NCBI RefSeq assembly: GCF_002940205.1
Contig: NZ_MDSK01000020.1
Span: 27,738-91,737 of the forward strand
Direction of reading: 5' to 3'
Source: Xanthomonas arboricola pv. guizotiae
GTDB lineage: Bacteria > Pseudomonadota > Gammaproteobacteria > Xanthomonadales > Xanthomonadaceae
Length of the DNA: 64,000 bases
Shown here: positions 37,127 to 46,781 of the stretch, piece by piece
How the letters are laid out: every line of letters begins with the position of its first letter
Position numbering within the stretch: the first letter of the stretch is position 1
Made by a program: the position numbers and the translations under genes
Notes under the pieces: generated by a model
Told to the model about the DNA's origin: nothing
Database searches by the model: none
What the model saw: the letters and a program-made list of their open reading frames with translations, nothing else

Positions 37127-37591
37127 ATGAAGTCTGCATTCTGCCTTGTCGGCCTGAGTCTGCTGCTGGCCACCACCACCACCGCCCATGCCCAAACCAC
37201 GCCGGTCTGCCCGCCGCTGCCACCCGCCTCGGGACTGCAGTGGAACGAACTGGCCGGTGCCGATTATCTGGTCTGCAAGGCGGTCAACGCCGAGGGCCGC
37301 CAGGTGGTCGGCGTGATGCTGACCACCCGCGACCCCGCCATGGCGCTGGCACGCGATCGCCGCGCCGAAAAGGGCCAGATCCAGCAGGAAGATTTCTACT
37401 GGTACAAGCTCGACCTGGGTGGCCGCGAAATACCGGGCATGGAATCTCGCCGCGTCACCGTGGTCGAGCTGGGCAAGAAGCGCTACGCACAGCTCTGGAT
37501 CGACGGCGCCAGCAGCGAGGAACTCACCTCGATGCAATCGCTGGTGCAGGCGATGGATCTTCAACCTGCCAGCCTGGCGTTGCAGCGCTGA
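37127..37591 (+). CDS. secreted hypothetical protein
   Basis: A 154-residue exported protein. The signal peptide (MKSAFCLVGLSLLLATTTTAHAQ) is followed by a mature domain with two cysteines (PVCPP and LVCKA) and conserved-looking DFYWYKLDLGG and ELGKKRYAQLWIDG. No family is recognised. GGGGAA lies upstream of the ATG. The flanking gaps (36878-37126 and 37592-37893) show only a weak hairpin near 37617-37633. Confidence 0.72.
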   Translation: MKSAFCLVGLSLLLATTTTAHAQTTPVCPPLPPASGLQWNELAGADYLVCKAVNAEGRQVVGVMLTTRDPAMALARDRRAEKGQIQQEDFYWYKLDLGGREIPGMESRRVTVVELGKKRYAQLWIDGASSEELTSMQSLVQAMDLQPASLALQR

Positions 37592-37893
37592 TACAACGCC
37601 TCTGTCAGTACGGCGTGGTGCTGCGGCAGCACCCTGGCAGCGGGCTGGCTTCCGGCCTGTTGCCCGCTGCGTACAATGGCATCGTGCGCGACGACCGCGA
37701 CGCCGCGCAGCATCTTTCAACGTGAGTGATCTGCGTCACACGCGCCTCATGCCGGCATCGCCAACGGCGAGTACCACGTGCCCCGCGCGGGCTTCGGCAA
37801 CCGCGCCTGGCGCCTGAAACCGCCATGTCGCGATTGCAGACCGACCTTGCGAACGCGCCCTCGGCCCACCCGCACGCGACCGACCACAGAGAG

Positions 37894-38328
37894 TCAGCTG
37901 CCGCACGTCGTCGTATCGCCGGGCTCGCTGGCCACTCGCAACCGGCTGTCGATGCGCACCTCGCCGGTCAGCAGCCGATGGATCGGGCGCTTGTCGGCCA
38001 CGTCCATCAGGCGTGCGCGCCGACCATCGTCCAGCGCGCCTTCCAGCACGATCTCGCGACTGATCTGCGTCCCGCCCGCACCGCGCTGCGTGTAGTGCAG
38101 ATGCACGTGCACGCCTGTCAGAGGCCACTGCCTGCGCGCCGCCACCATCGACACCGTGATCGCCGTGCAGGCGCCCAGGGCACCCAACACCTGCGATTCC
38201 GGATCCGGCCCGGCATCGGCGCCGCCGCTGCCAGGCTGTGCATCGCCGAGCCAGCGGTGTTGCCCTTCGTGGATGGTGACGGTGTATGGCACGTTGCCGG
38301 TGCTGACACTGACGAGACCGTCACTCAT
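37894..38328 (-). CDS. OsmC family protein, second cysteine replaced
   Basis: A 144-residue OsmC/Ohr-fold protein: PESQVLGALGACTAITVSM carries the first (peroxidatic-type) Cys at about residue 54. OsmC relatives normally have a second Cys in a CPxH motif. Here the motif reads KRPIH: an Arg codon CGC at 37987-37989, one transition away from the Cys codon TGC. A different Cys lies near the C-terminus (TTTCGS). Classical thiol peroxidase activity is therefore doubtful. ATG 38328 has GGAGAG upstream. It ends a small group with two pirins, suggesting oxidative-stress functions. Confidence 0.82.
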   Translation of the reverse strand: MSDGLVSVSTGNVPYTVTIHEGQHRWLGDAQPGSGGADAGPDPESQVLGALGACTAITVSMVAARRQWPLTGVHVHLHYTQRGAGGTQISREIVLEGALDDGRRARLMDVADKRPIHRLLTGEVRIDSRLRVASEPGDTTTCGS

Positions 38329-38485
38329 GACGCTCTCCTGATTCAAGGGTGGCTGACGACAGCTGCCGCTTGGGATTGTGCGCGAACTGCACCCCACCGC
38401 GGCTACGCACCATCTGCATCGCGCATGCTGCAGGACGCGCCTGCCGATGCACGCGCGACAGCGCAGCTTTCGCAAACCCGATGCT

Positions 38486-39340
38486 TCAGAAGCGCCCTTC
38501 CTGGAAATCGACGAACGCCTGCATCAGCTCATGCTTGGTGTTCATCACGAATGGGCCGTGCCGCATCACCGGCTCGTTGAGTGGGCGCCCGGCCACCAGG
38601 ATCAGGCGCGCACCTTCGCCGCCGGCGTGCAGCGTCAGGCGCTCGCCGCCGCCCAGCACCGCCAGCTCCTGCGCCGGCAGACTGCGCGCCGCATCGCCCT
38701 CGCCCACTGCCACCGCACCCTCGAAGGCATACGCAAAGGTGTTGTGGCCCTCGGGCAGCAGGTAGTCCCATGCTGCGCCCGCATCCAGGGCGATATCCAG
38801 ATACACCGGGCTGGTCGCAGGCTGCACGATCGGCCCGACCACCTCGCCCACCGCGCCGGCAATCACCTTGACCGCCACGCCGGGCGCCGGACGCGCCACC
38901 GGAATGCGCTCGGGCGCGTACTCCTGGTACTTCGGGTCGGTCATCTTCTCGCGTGCCGACAGGTTCACCCACAGCTGGAAACCGCGCATGCGCCCGGATT
39001 CCTGCTCGGGCATTTCCGAGTGGATCAGGCCGCGGCCGGCGGTCATCCACTGCACGCTGCCCGGTGTCAGCAAGCCCTCGTTGCCGTGGTTGTCCTTGTG
39101 CCGCATGCGCCCGTCGAGCATGTAGGTCACCGTCTCGAAGCCGCGATGCGGATGGCTCGGAAATCCGGCCAGATAGTCAGCGGCCTGTTCGGTGCCGAAC
39201 TCGTCCAGCATCAGGAACGGGTCCAGCTCCGGCAATTGCTGGGTGCCGATCACGCGGGTCAGCTTGACGCCGGCGCCGTCGGAGGTGGGCATGCCGCGGA
39301 TGGTGCGCAGCACATGCGCCGGGGTGGTGAGGGTGCTCAT
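38486..39340 (-). CDS. Pirin family protein
   Basis: A 284-residue pirin. The N-terminal domain has LDPFLMLDEFG, FPSHPHRGFETVTYML and GSVQWMTAGRGLIHSEMPE with the iron-binding His and Glu residues. The C-terminal domain has YAFEGAVAVGEG and HGPFVMNTKHELMQAF, typical of pirins. It belongs to a different subgroup from the pirin at 35987 (different lengths and termini). Regulation is unknown. It is upstream of the OsmC gene on the same strand, with 157 bases between. Confidence 0.92.
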   Translation of the reverse strand: MSTLTTPAHVLRTIRGMPTSDGAGVKLTRVIGTQQLPELDPFLMLDEFGTEQAADYLAGFPSHPHRGFETVTYMLDGRMRHKDNHGNEGLLTPGSVQWMTAGRGLIHSEMPEQESGRMRGFQLWVNLSAREKMTDPKYQEYAPERIPVARPAPGVAVKVIAGAVGEVVGPIVQPATSPVYLDIALDAGAAWDYLLPEGHNTFAYAFEGAVAVGEGDAARSLPAQELAVLGGGERLTLHAGGEGARLILVAGRPLNEPVMRHGPFVMNTKHELMQAFVDFQEGRF

Positions 39341-39673
39341 TGCAGTGTCCCTGTGCAGTGTATGGATGACGACATGATGGGTGCGCGTGGCCAAGCACCC
39401 AATCGCGACGACTGCAACCGATCGTTCCAAACGCCGGCCTGGCCGCGATGCGGCCAGCTCTGTAAACCCACCACGTTGTTCAGCCGGATGTGGATCCGGG
39501 AGATGGGAGGGCGGTGTCCGAGGCTGCCATTGACCGCAGGCTGGCGCGGGGCCCCTTGGCCAATCACTTCCTAGGGGCTCGCATGAAAGGGTTCCGAAGC
39601 TGGCTTCGGGGCGCGCGAGCGCTGCTGGCCGGTTCTGCCTGACCGCCGTGGCGCTGCGGGCACACCAGTGCAC
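39341..39673. other. gene-free gap
   Basis: About 330 bases upstream of the pirin gene with no gene or clear element. Similarity to cstA begins at its right end. Confidence 0.5.
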
Positions 39674-39922
39674 TATCGAACGTAGTGGTGGCGGTGCTTC
39701 TCTTTATCTGATCGCCTATCGGTTCTCCAGCCCGTCCATCGCCCACAAGTTATACAGCTGGACACCACCCACGCCGCGCCGACGTTGACCAACAACGAAG
39801 GCCCGGACTGCGTGTCCAACAACAAGCACGTATGGCTAGGGCATCACCTCGCCACCACCCGCCATTGCCGATACCGGGCCCCGGTCAGAGCGGCACTCCG
39901 CGCAGATGGGCTACCTGTCCCT
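39674..39922 (+). pseudogene. Decayed 5' fragment of cstA
   Basis: The stretch aligns by eye with codons of the intact cstA at about 44190-44430. Shared blocks include CTGATCGCCTA, AACAACAAGCACGT or ACCAACAAGCACGT, GCCGGGCC-like and CGCGCAGATGGG(C/T)TACCTG. Identity is roughly three quarters and the frame is broken. Similarity stops near 39922, only about 12 bases before the stop of the effector gene. It is a remnant that marks the left edge of the inserted effector region. Confidence 0.75.
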
Positions 39923-39933
39923 GCGCGGCGGGG

Positions 39934-41691
39934 CTACTGCCGCGGCTGCGCTGCCGCAGTACCGCCGGCATTCAACGCCTGTTGTGCTTGCCTGTTAACA
40001 GCCCGTCGTCGCTTCGCACCCGAAAGATTGTCACCAGCCGGGATATCGTTGGAAAGCGCCCTGAACCATGGACGGATTGCCGTATGAATACCTACAGCAT
40101 TACCGATCGCCAGAGCAATGCGCTGCTCACCGTTGGACATCGGTCGCGCAACCAGACCGGTGACCGCCGAAATCGTGGTTGCCGCTGTCGTCGACTTGAC
40201 GAACGCTTGCGTGCGTCGGACCAGGCTAGCTCCCACATTCGAAACGGTATGAGCGGCTACGTCAGCCGCGCCACGCCGCTGTGCGCCACTGTCATCGGGT
40301 TGCGGATCTTTCAGCGGACTTGCGTTGAAGCCCTGTACTACCGCCTTCACTGCTTGGTTCAGGACGCCGCCTGCACCTGAGACTAGAGAGACTGCCGCTG
40401 CAACCCCAGTCCGCATTGATGACAGAGACGTACGCTGTCCAGTATCCGCTAACTGAACCCTTCCAACCTCAAGATCGCGATTCTCCGGTGCCGGGTCGGG
40501 GCGCATGTGCCTGGCAAAAAACAACGGTACCTCTACCGCTTGTGCACCTTCCCCGCTGGACGATTGCATCAGCTGCGAAAGCTCCTTTTCGTTATCGGCC
40601 TCGGTTAGTCCAGACTCAGCCAGCATCCTCAAGCTCTCCGCCTTCGGTACGGCAATCGTGGAAACTGCTTGACGCGTCGCCATTGCCGCACCGATCAATC
40701 CACCCGCAGTCGCAGAGACCGCCAAGCCGAAACCAACTTGCCCAGCTGCACCCAACCTCTCACTGCCAAGCGCAGCCGCTCGTGCGCCAGTGACCGCATC
40801 AAAACAAAACTGACCTATTTTTATGTTGCTCGGGCTTCCGATATCAGTAATCTCTTTCTGTTGCCTGACTATCGACTCGCGCAGTTTATCGCCCGCCCCC
40901 GGGACCAGAGCATTCATGTCGTTAACGATCTGATCAGGCACCACCGCCCTGGGGTCGACCGCATGAAACTGCCGCGGCAGCAGATTGATGACTGGCCCGA
41001 TCAATAATTGTCCAAGCAGGTTGCCAGTCGCACCTGCTACCGAACCCGCTCCCAATTGAGCAGCAATCGAAACCGATGTCGAGACCAGCAGGTTCTCATT
41101 GGTGGACGGTTCAATCGGAGATTTGTCGAATACGGCACCGGACTGCGGACGCCGCTGCTGTACACGCGCAAGAGCATCGCCTGCGGCCAAGCCGCTATTA
41201 CGTCCCACCCCGAACGCCATAGACGTGCCTGCCAACCCGACGCGCAATACATCGCGTACGAATGGCACCGCCCGGTCGAGAATATGAGCTGAACCATTGC
41301 CGTAATCAATGAGCCGCGCATGAGCCTCAAGCTGTGCGCCAGAATCGCCCAGATCGACGCTCAAAGAATCTTGCAACGGTCTGCTTGAGACCTTTGCTTT
41401 CCTGGCCTGTTGCACCGCCTTGGCGGCTGTTTTGAAGACGCTACCAATTGTCGACGTAGTCGGCGCTGTGATGTCCTTCGCGAGCGCAGTTGACGTCTCG
41501 ACTAGGCTCAAATCACGCAATGAATCAATCGGCCTACGGGGACGCCTACGAAGCCCTTCAGGCCGGGTCGGCTCTTGGGCATGGGTATGAACCTGCTCAG
41601 ACGTCGCATCTGAGCTGGCACCTGATGTGCTGGCCTCAGCTATGTTCGGTTCGTTGCGATGCGGGACACTTGGATTTTTAATCACTTTCAT
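39934..41691 (-). CDS. Candidate type III effector (XopF-like?)
   Basis: A 585-residue protein without a Sec signal. The N-terminus (1-60) is Ser/Thr/Pro/Arg-rich, as in type III signals. The body alternates polar segments with Gly/Ala-rich hydrophobic stretches such as GATGNLLGQLLIGPVINLL and AVSATAGGLIGAAMAT, as in XopF- or XopB/HopD-type effectors. I cannot name it firmly. It begins 1 base after a small CesT-like chaperone gene, an arrangement used for XopF and other chaperone-dependent effectors. AGGAG lies 8 bases before the ATG. Base composition is lower in GC than flanking core genes. No perfect PIP box was found upstream of the pair. Confidence 0.65.
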   Translation of the reverse strand: MKVIKNPSVPHRNEPNIAEASTSGASSDATSEQVHTHAQEPTRPEGLRRRPRRPIDSLRDLSLVETSTALAKDITAPTTSTIGSVFKTAAKAVQQARKAKVSSRPLQDSLSVDLGDSGAQLEAHARLIDYGNGSAHILDRAVPFVRDVLRVGLAGTSMAFGVGRNSGLAAGDALARVQQRRPQSGAVFDKSPIEPSTNENLLVSTSVSIAAQLGAGSVAGATGNLLGQLLIGPVINLLPRQFHAVDPRAVVPDQIVNDMNALVPGAGDKLRESIVRQQKEITDIGSPSNIKIGQFCFDAVTGARAAALGSERLGAAGQVGFGLAVSATAGGLIGAAMATRQAVSTIAVPKAESLRMLAESGLTEADNEKELSQLMQSSSGEGAQAVEVPLFFARHMRPDPAPENRDLEVGRVQLADTGQRTSLSSMRTGVAAAVSLVSGAGGVLNQAVKAVVQGFNASPLKDPQPDDSGAQRRGAADVAAHTVSNVGASLVRRTQAFVKSTTAATTISAVTGLVARPMSNGEQRIALAIGNAVGIHTAIRPWFRALSNDIPAGDNLSGAKRRRAVNRQAQQALNAGGTAAAQPRQ

Positions 41692-41692
41692 C

Positions 41693-42157
41693 TCATTGCT
41701 CCTGCGATACCGCTGTGCTCGAAAGTAGTGAGACCAATTGGCGCGCAGCGATCATATCCTCAACCAGCGTCTCAGGTGATGCAGCGTCTGGTTCCAACGC
41801 ACGAAGCAAAAGCAGACCACCATCTGGATCGCAACCGATCGCCATTCCATGCACAGCAATCAACCCCGACACCTGTCCGAGCAGTGCAAGCAACTCGTCG
41901 GCAGAGCACTCCCTCACATTGACACCCATGCTTACCGACATTACCAACCGACTTGTTTGCGCCGGCTCCAGCGCAACGGGGCAAAGGGCGACCTGCTTGC
42001 CTTCAAGCAAAAAGCCACCATCCAGTGCAGCCTGATCGGCCGACGCCTCATCCATACCAAGCGCCTGCATGGCCGATCGCATCAGCGTATGGGACCGGGC
42101 GAGCAACGCGACTTGCGAGTCGGCACGCATGACGTTCGTATCAAGATGCTGAACCAT
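41693..42157 (-). CDS. Type III secretion chaperone-like protein
   Basis: A 154-residue acidic protein with the size and fold pattern of class I (CesT-like) chaperones: an N-terminal helix (residues about 10-30), then strands such as FLLEGKQVALCPVAL, RLVMSVSMGVNV and GMAIGCDPDGGLLLLRAL, and a C-terminal helix TLVEDMIAARQLVSLL. It should bind the effector encoded immediately downstream and guide it to the T3SS. ATG 42157 (MVQHLDTN) is chosen because AGAGGA lies 7 bases upstream; earlier Met codons lack this. Confidence 0.75.
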   Translation of the reverse strand: MVQHLDTNVMRADSQVALLARSHTLMRSAMQALGMDEASADQAALDGGFLLEGKQVALCPVALEPAQTSRLVMSVSMGVNVRECSADELLALLGQVSGLIAVHGMAIGCDPDGGLLLLRALEPDAASPETLVEDMIAARQLVSLLSSTAVSQEQ

Positions 42158-43048
42158 TGTTTTTTCCTCTGTACTCATGGCTGACTTGGACAACTCTGGA
42201 TACCTGTGGCACTACGGAGAATCTGAGGTTCTTGCAAAACATCAGAAAATACCCCCCCTTCGAACCTTCCGAGTTCCAGCATCCTGCATGCTGATCGCGC
42301 ACAAAACGTGCCGTGTAAGACATACTTTCACGGTGTGACTGACTTCAACATCCGCGCCGCAACGGCATGAGTTTCCAGAAAATAATGGAAATTGATAATC
42401 GTGGCTTCGTCAGAGTGTTGTTCAAATCAAAAAGCTTGGAAATCGCGCAATTTCTGAGTCTTTTACAGGGCATATCTCATCACAGCCCCAGTGCGCACCA
42501 CTGCTACAACAGACGAATTCGCAATGCCGTCGCAAGCGCATATCACTGACGACCAGACAGTCCCTGCACCGGAATAGCGGGCAGGGATCAATCCGAGAAG
42601 TTTCTGTAGGAACGAGCTTCTTCATTTTCCAATGTGAGCTCTCGGACGGCCTGCTTGCACTTGTTCAAGCTTTGAGCGGCAACAGACGGCAGTTAATTGA
42701 TGCACCGCCAACGCGAGCGATAAAGTCGTTAACCTATGGCGCGCCTGTCCATACGCTTGTGAAAGGCATGCTCGGGGACTTCTGAGCGGCCACAGCAAGA
42801 AGGCCAACTGAATCCTGTAAACGATCCGAGCAATCCTTGACTGATCAAGCATCCTCGCGCCGCAAAAATTCAAGGCAATCACCATAGCTTCTTGCAAAAA
42901 AATCCCGCATGCAATCGCGAAATCTCATCTTGAATAGCGAAACAGAAAGCGGACGCATCGCCACCGAAAGAGAGGCGCTATGGCGCGGTAGCCGCCGGCA
43001 AACTTTGCGAGCGGGCCATCGACTCCAGGGCGCTCCTCCATTGTCTGC
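42158..43048. other. gene-free, AT-richer accessory DNA
   Basis: About 890 bases with clearly lower GC than the rest of the window. No convincing gene, only short chance frames. No perfect PIP box (TTCGB-N15-TTCGB) was found on the effector strand. It separates the chaperone-effector pair from the IS remnant. Confidence 0.6.
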
Positions 43049-43777
43049 GTGAGTATCGCAACCTCGAGTTTGCGCGAGCGCATCGTGGAACTGGCGCATC
43101 GCCATCGCCGCTGTGGCGTGGGAATGATCTATCTCAAACTTCGGCAGGAAGGCCGCATCGTGAACTACAAGCGTGTGGAGCGGCTGTACCGCGAGCAGCA
43201 ACTGCAAGTGCGGCGCCGCAAACGCAAGAAGGTGCCAACCGGCAAGCGTCAGCCGCTGCTGCGACCAGAGCAGGCCAACCAGGTGTGGTCGATGGACTTC
43301 GTGTTCGACCGCACCGCCGAGGGCCGGGCGATCAAGTGCCTGGTGATCGTAGACGATGCAACACACGAAGCGGTCGCCATCGAGGTGGAACGCGCGATCT
43401 GCGGCCACGGCGTGGTGCGGGTGCTAGAGCGCCTGGCGCACAGTCGCGGCCTGCCGAAGGTGATCCGCACCGACAACGGTAAGGAGTTTTGTGGCAAGGC
43501 AATGGTGGCCTGGGCGCATGGTCGTGGCGTGCAGCCTCGGCTCATCCAGCCCGGCAAGCCGAACCAGAACACCTACGTCGAATCCTTTAACGGCCGGCTA
43601 TGGGATGAATGCCTCAACGAACATTGGTTCCCAACCCTGCTGCATGCGCGCACCGACATCGAACGGCGGCGACGCGAGTACAACGAAGATTGACCCGAAG
43701 AAGCGATCGGCGGCATGACGCCGGCTGCCTATGCCCAAGACCTGGCAAACAGCGAAATCATCAACCGCGGACTCTAA
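43049..43777 (+). pseudogene. IS3 family (IS407 group) transposase OrfB remnant
   Basis: Starts inside OrfB at LRERIVELAHRHRRCGVGMIYLKLRQ and keeps the DDE residues (SMDFVFD, RTDNGKEF, ESFNGRLWDE). An in-frame TGA at 43691-43693 interrupts it after YNED, although the same frame continues with GGMTPAAYAQDLANSEIINRGL to the TAA at 43775. OrfA and the beginning of OrfB are missing. It is therefore inactive. Confidence 0.88.
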
Positions 43778-43815
43778 ACCCGACGGTTACTCAGAAAGGG
43801 GCGTCGCATAAAGAG
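43049..43815 (+). mobile_element. IS3-family insertion sequence, truncated
   Basis: The transposase remnant is followed by a likely inverted-repeat end near CCCGACGGTTACTCAGAAAGG (43779 onward). No left inverted repeat or target duplication is visible. The sequence 43816-44090 up to cstA holds nothing else recognisable. Confidence 0.65.
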
Positions 43816-44090
43816 GCAGTCCCATTGCCCGCAAGCTGCCCTACCCGAGGATTACCGCTCGCACGGGGCGGCCAGCCCGGGCTAAATGCGATGTGGTAAG
43901 CTCGATCGCGACGCGGCGCTGGACGATTGCCGTAGAAATCGCAGTGACGTTACTTGGAAAGATGGCTCCATACCTTTGTATTTTATGCCATTTGGTAAGG
44001 ACTAAAGTTTCCACACTTACGAAGTTAACACATTGACTCATACGTGCGCGGAGAGAGCCTTGGCGCCGGAATTATTCTGGAGGGCTTCAT

Positions 44091-46163
44091 ATGCAAGTGT
44101 GGTCCAAGTTGGCATGGAGCGCGCTGGCGCTGCTGGCCGCGTTCTGTCTGGGCACCGTGGCATTGCGGCGTGGCGAACACATCAATGCGTTATGGATCGT
44201 CGTCGCCGCGGTCTCGATCTACCTGATCGCCTACCGCTTCTATAGCCGGTTCATCGCCGACAAGGTGATGCAGCTGGACGTCACCCGCGCCACGCCCGCG
44301 GTGGCCAACAACGACGGCCTGGACTACGTGCCCACCAACAAGCACGTGCTGTTCGGCCATCATTTCGCCGCGATCGCCGGTGCCGGGCCATTGGTCGGCC
44401 CGGTGCTTGCCGCGCAGATGGGTTACCTGCCCGGCCTGCTGTGGCTGGTGGTCGGCGTGGTGTTCGCAGGTGCGGTGCAGGACTTCGTGGTGCTGTTCCT
44501 GTCCAGCCGCCGCAACGGCCGCTCGCTGGGCGATCTGGTGCGCGAGGAAATGGGCCAGGTGCCCGGCACCCTCGCCCTGTTCGGCGCCTTCCTGATCATG
44601 ATCATCATCCTGGCGGTGCTGGCGATGGTGGTGGTCAAGGCGCTGGCCGAAAGCCCGTGGGGCATGTTCACCGTCATCGCCACGATGCCCATCGCGATCA
44701 TGATGGGCGTGTACATGCGCTACATCCGGGTCGGCAGGATCGGCGAGATCTCGGTGGTCGGCCTGATCCTGCTGCTGGGCGCGATCTGGCTGGGCGGCAA
44801 GGTCGCCGCCGACCCGACCTGGGGTCCGGCCTTCACCTTCACCGCCAAGCAGATCACCTGGATGTTGATCGGCTACGGCTTCGTCGCCTCGGTATTGCCG
44901 GTGTGGCTGCTGCTGGCGCCGCGCGATTACCTGTCCACCTTCCTCAAGATCGGCACCATCCTGGCGCTGGCGATCGGCATCCTGGTGGTCATGCCGGATC
45001 TGAAGATGCCGGCACTGACCCAGTTCGCGTCCACCGGCGACGGCCCGGTGTGGAAAGGCGGCATCTTCCCGTTCCTGTTCATCACCATTGCCTGCGGCGC
45101 GGTCTCCGGTTTCCATGCGTTGATCGCCTCCGGCACCACGCCCAAGCTGCTCGCCAACGAAGGCCACATGCGCTACATCGGCTACGGCGGCATGCTGATG
45201 GAATCGTTCGTGGCGATCATGGCGCTGGTGGCCGCGTCGATCATCGAGCCGGGCATCTACTTCGCCATGAACAGCCCGGCCTCACTGGTCGGCAGCGACA
45301 CGGTGGCGGTGGCGGCCAAGGTGTCCGAGTGGGGCTTTGCGATCACCCCCGAGGTACTGGAAGCCACGGCGCGCGATATCGGCGAGCACAGCATCCTGGC
45401 ACGCGCCGGTGGTGCGCCCACCCTGGCGGTAGGCATCGCGCAGATCCTGCACCAGTTGCTGCCGGGCGAAGACACCATGGCGTTCTGGTACCACTTCGCG
45501 ATCCTGTTCGAAGCCCTGTTCATCCTGACCGCCGTGGACGCCGGCACGCGTGCGGGCCGCTTCATGCTGCAGGACCTGCTGGGCAACTTCATCCCGGCGC
45601 TGAAGAAGACCGAATCGTGGGCGGCCAACATCATCGCCACCGCCGGTTGCGTGGCGCTGTGGGGCTATCTGCTCTACACCGGCGTGATCGATCCGTTCGG
45701 CGGCATCCAGACGCTGTGGCCGCTGTTCGGCATCTCCAACCAGATGCTGGCCGGGATCGCGCTGATGCTGGGCACGGTGGTGCTGTTCAAGCTGAAGCGC
45801 GACCGCTATGCCTGGGTCACCATCGTGCCGGCGCTGTGGCTGTTGCTGTGCACCACCTACGCGGGGCTGATCAAGATCTTCGACAGCAACCCGGCGCAGG
45901 GCTTCCTCGCGCAGGCGCACAAGTTCCAGGCGGCCATCGCCAGCAACACCATCACCGCACCGGCCAAGACGGTGCCGCAGATGCAGCAGATCGTCACCAA
46001 TGCCTACGTCAACACCGGGCTGACGGTGCTGTTCCTGTTCGTGGTGGGCTCGATCCTGATCTATTCGATCAAGACCATTGTGGCGGCGCGCCGCAACCCG
46101 CAGCGTAGCGACCGCGAAACCCCGTACGTGGCGTTGCAGCCGCACCAGATGGCGGATCTGTAA
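44091..46163 (+). CDS. cstA: Carbon starvation protein A (peptide/pyruvate transporter)
   Basis: A 690-residue membrane protein with about 16-18 helices. It begins with a CstA N-domain ([32 protein letters not shown], about 83-115) and has the conserved [27 protein letters not shown] segment (about 325-351) and [16 protein letters not shown]. CstA-family proteins import peptides, and some import pyruvate; in E. coli cstA is induced under carbon starvation through CRP. The ATG follows CTGGAGGGC. Its stop overlaps the start of ybdD (TAATG), so the two are translated together. A broken copy of its 5' end lies 4 kb upstream. Confidence 0.95.
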   Translation: MQVWSKLAWSALALLAAFCLGTVALRRGEHINALWIVVAAVSIYLIAYRFYSRFIADKVMQLDVTRATPAVANNDGLDYVPTNKHVLFGHHFAAIAGAGPLVGPVLAAQMGYLPGLLWLVVGVVFAGAVQDFVVLFLSSRRNGRSLGDLVREEMGQVPGTLALFGAFLIMIIILAVLAMVVVKALAESPWGMFTVIATMPIAIMMGVYMRYIRVGRIGEISVVGLILLLGAIWLGGKVAADPTWGPAFTFTAKQITWMLIGYGFVASVLPVWLLLAPRDYLSTFLKIGTILALAIGILVVMPDLKMPALTQFASTGDGPVWKGGIFPFLFITIACGAVSGFHALIASGTTPKLLANEGHMRYIGYGGMLMESFVAIMALVAASIIEPGIYFAMNSPASLVGSDTVAVAAKVSEWGFAITPEVLEATARDIGEHSILARAGGAPTLAVGIAQILHQLLPGEDTMAFWYHFAILFEALFILTAVDAGTRAGRFMLQDLLGNFIPALKKTESWAANIIATAGCVALWGYLLYTGVIDPFGGIQTLWPLFGISNQMLAGIALMLGTVVLFKLKRDRYAWVTIVPALWLLLCTTYAGLIKIFDSNPAQGFLAQAHKFQAAIASNTITAPAKTVPQMQQIVTNAYVNTGLTVLFLFVVGSILIYSIKTIVAARRNPQRSDRETPYVALQPHQMADL

Positions 46164-46387
46164 TGGGCACGCAACTCGTTCTGGCCAGCCAATACCAGGC
46201 GCATCGCCGCATCTGGCGGCGCCTGATCCAGGCCGCACGTCTGTGCTGCGGCATTCCCGATTACGACAACTACGTGCGCCACATGCTGGAAAAGCACCCC
46301 GACAAACCGGTGATGGACTACCCCACCTTCTTCCGCGAGCGCCAGGACGCGCGTTATGGCGGCAAGAGCGGGTTTCGCTGCTGCTGA
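46163..46387 (+). CDS. ybdD: YbdD/YjiX family small protein
   Basis: A 74-residue protein of the YbdD family, which is almost always encoded directly after cstA/yjiY transporters and is needed for their activity. The family signature [40 protein letters not shown] spans most of it. Its ATG overlaps the cstA TAA by one base. A strong hairpin follows at 46417. Confidence 0.93.
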   Translation: MGTQLVLASQYQAHRRIWRRLIQAARLCCGIPDYDNYVRHMLEKHPDKPVMDYPTFFRERQDARYGGKSGFRCC

Positions 46388-46416
46388 CCGGATGATCGGA
46401 TAGGTGGCGAGTCGGA

Positions 46417-46454
46417 ACGCAACAGGGCGCGATGCGAATCGCGCCCTGTTGCGT
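46417..46454 (+). terminator. Hairpin after cstA-ybdD
   Basis: ACGCAACAGGGCGCGA, loop TGCGAA, TCGCGCCCTGTTGCGT: a perfect 16-bp stem starting 30 bases after the ybdD stop. There is no T-run, but the stem is very stable. Confidence 0.65.
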
Positions 46455-46459
46455 TGATG

Positions 46460-46602
46460 GCTTGGGGCTGGTGGCAGGATTCTTGCCCGCCCACCATTGC
46501 AGGACACGCCGCAAGTACGTTCCTGTAGGCTCTTACGCGGCATCCATGCCGCGTAAGGTCCCGCGACGGTGGGCGGGCAAGGACCAGTCGAGATGGCAGG
46601 TG
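46460..46602. repeat. Dispersed palindromic repeat, copy 3
   Basis: Nearly the same as 14058-14206: arms CTTGCCCGCCCACCATTGC (46482) and GGTGGGCGGGCAAG (to 46581), central GGCATCCATGCC, and similar flanks (GGCTTGGGGCTG and GACCAGTCGAGATGG). It occupies part of the gap between ybdD and the HAD phosphatase gene. Nothing else is seen in 46603-46781. Confidence 0.7.
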
Positions 46603-46781
46603 TGCATGGTTGCAAGCGGTGCATGAGGTGCGTTGGTCGGATCGGTGTGCGTCGACCAGCGTCTCACCACCCCTCTGTCATTGCGGGTCGATTGCACGGT
46701 CTGGCCCAGTCGGTTGCAGAACGGGAGGGCTGCGATTGCGCCACCATCGACACTGCGTCCAAGACGTCCTGCCGGCAGCTC

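Noticed and set aside
42158..42650. PIP box for the chaperone-effector pair
   Set aside because: Single TTCG half-sites are present but no pair with 15-base spacing on the effector strand; HrpX control remains unsupported by sequence here.
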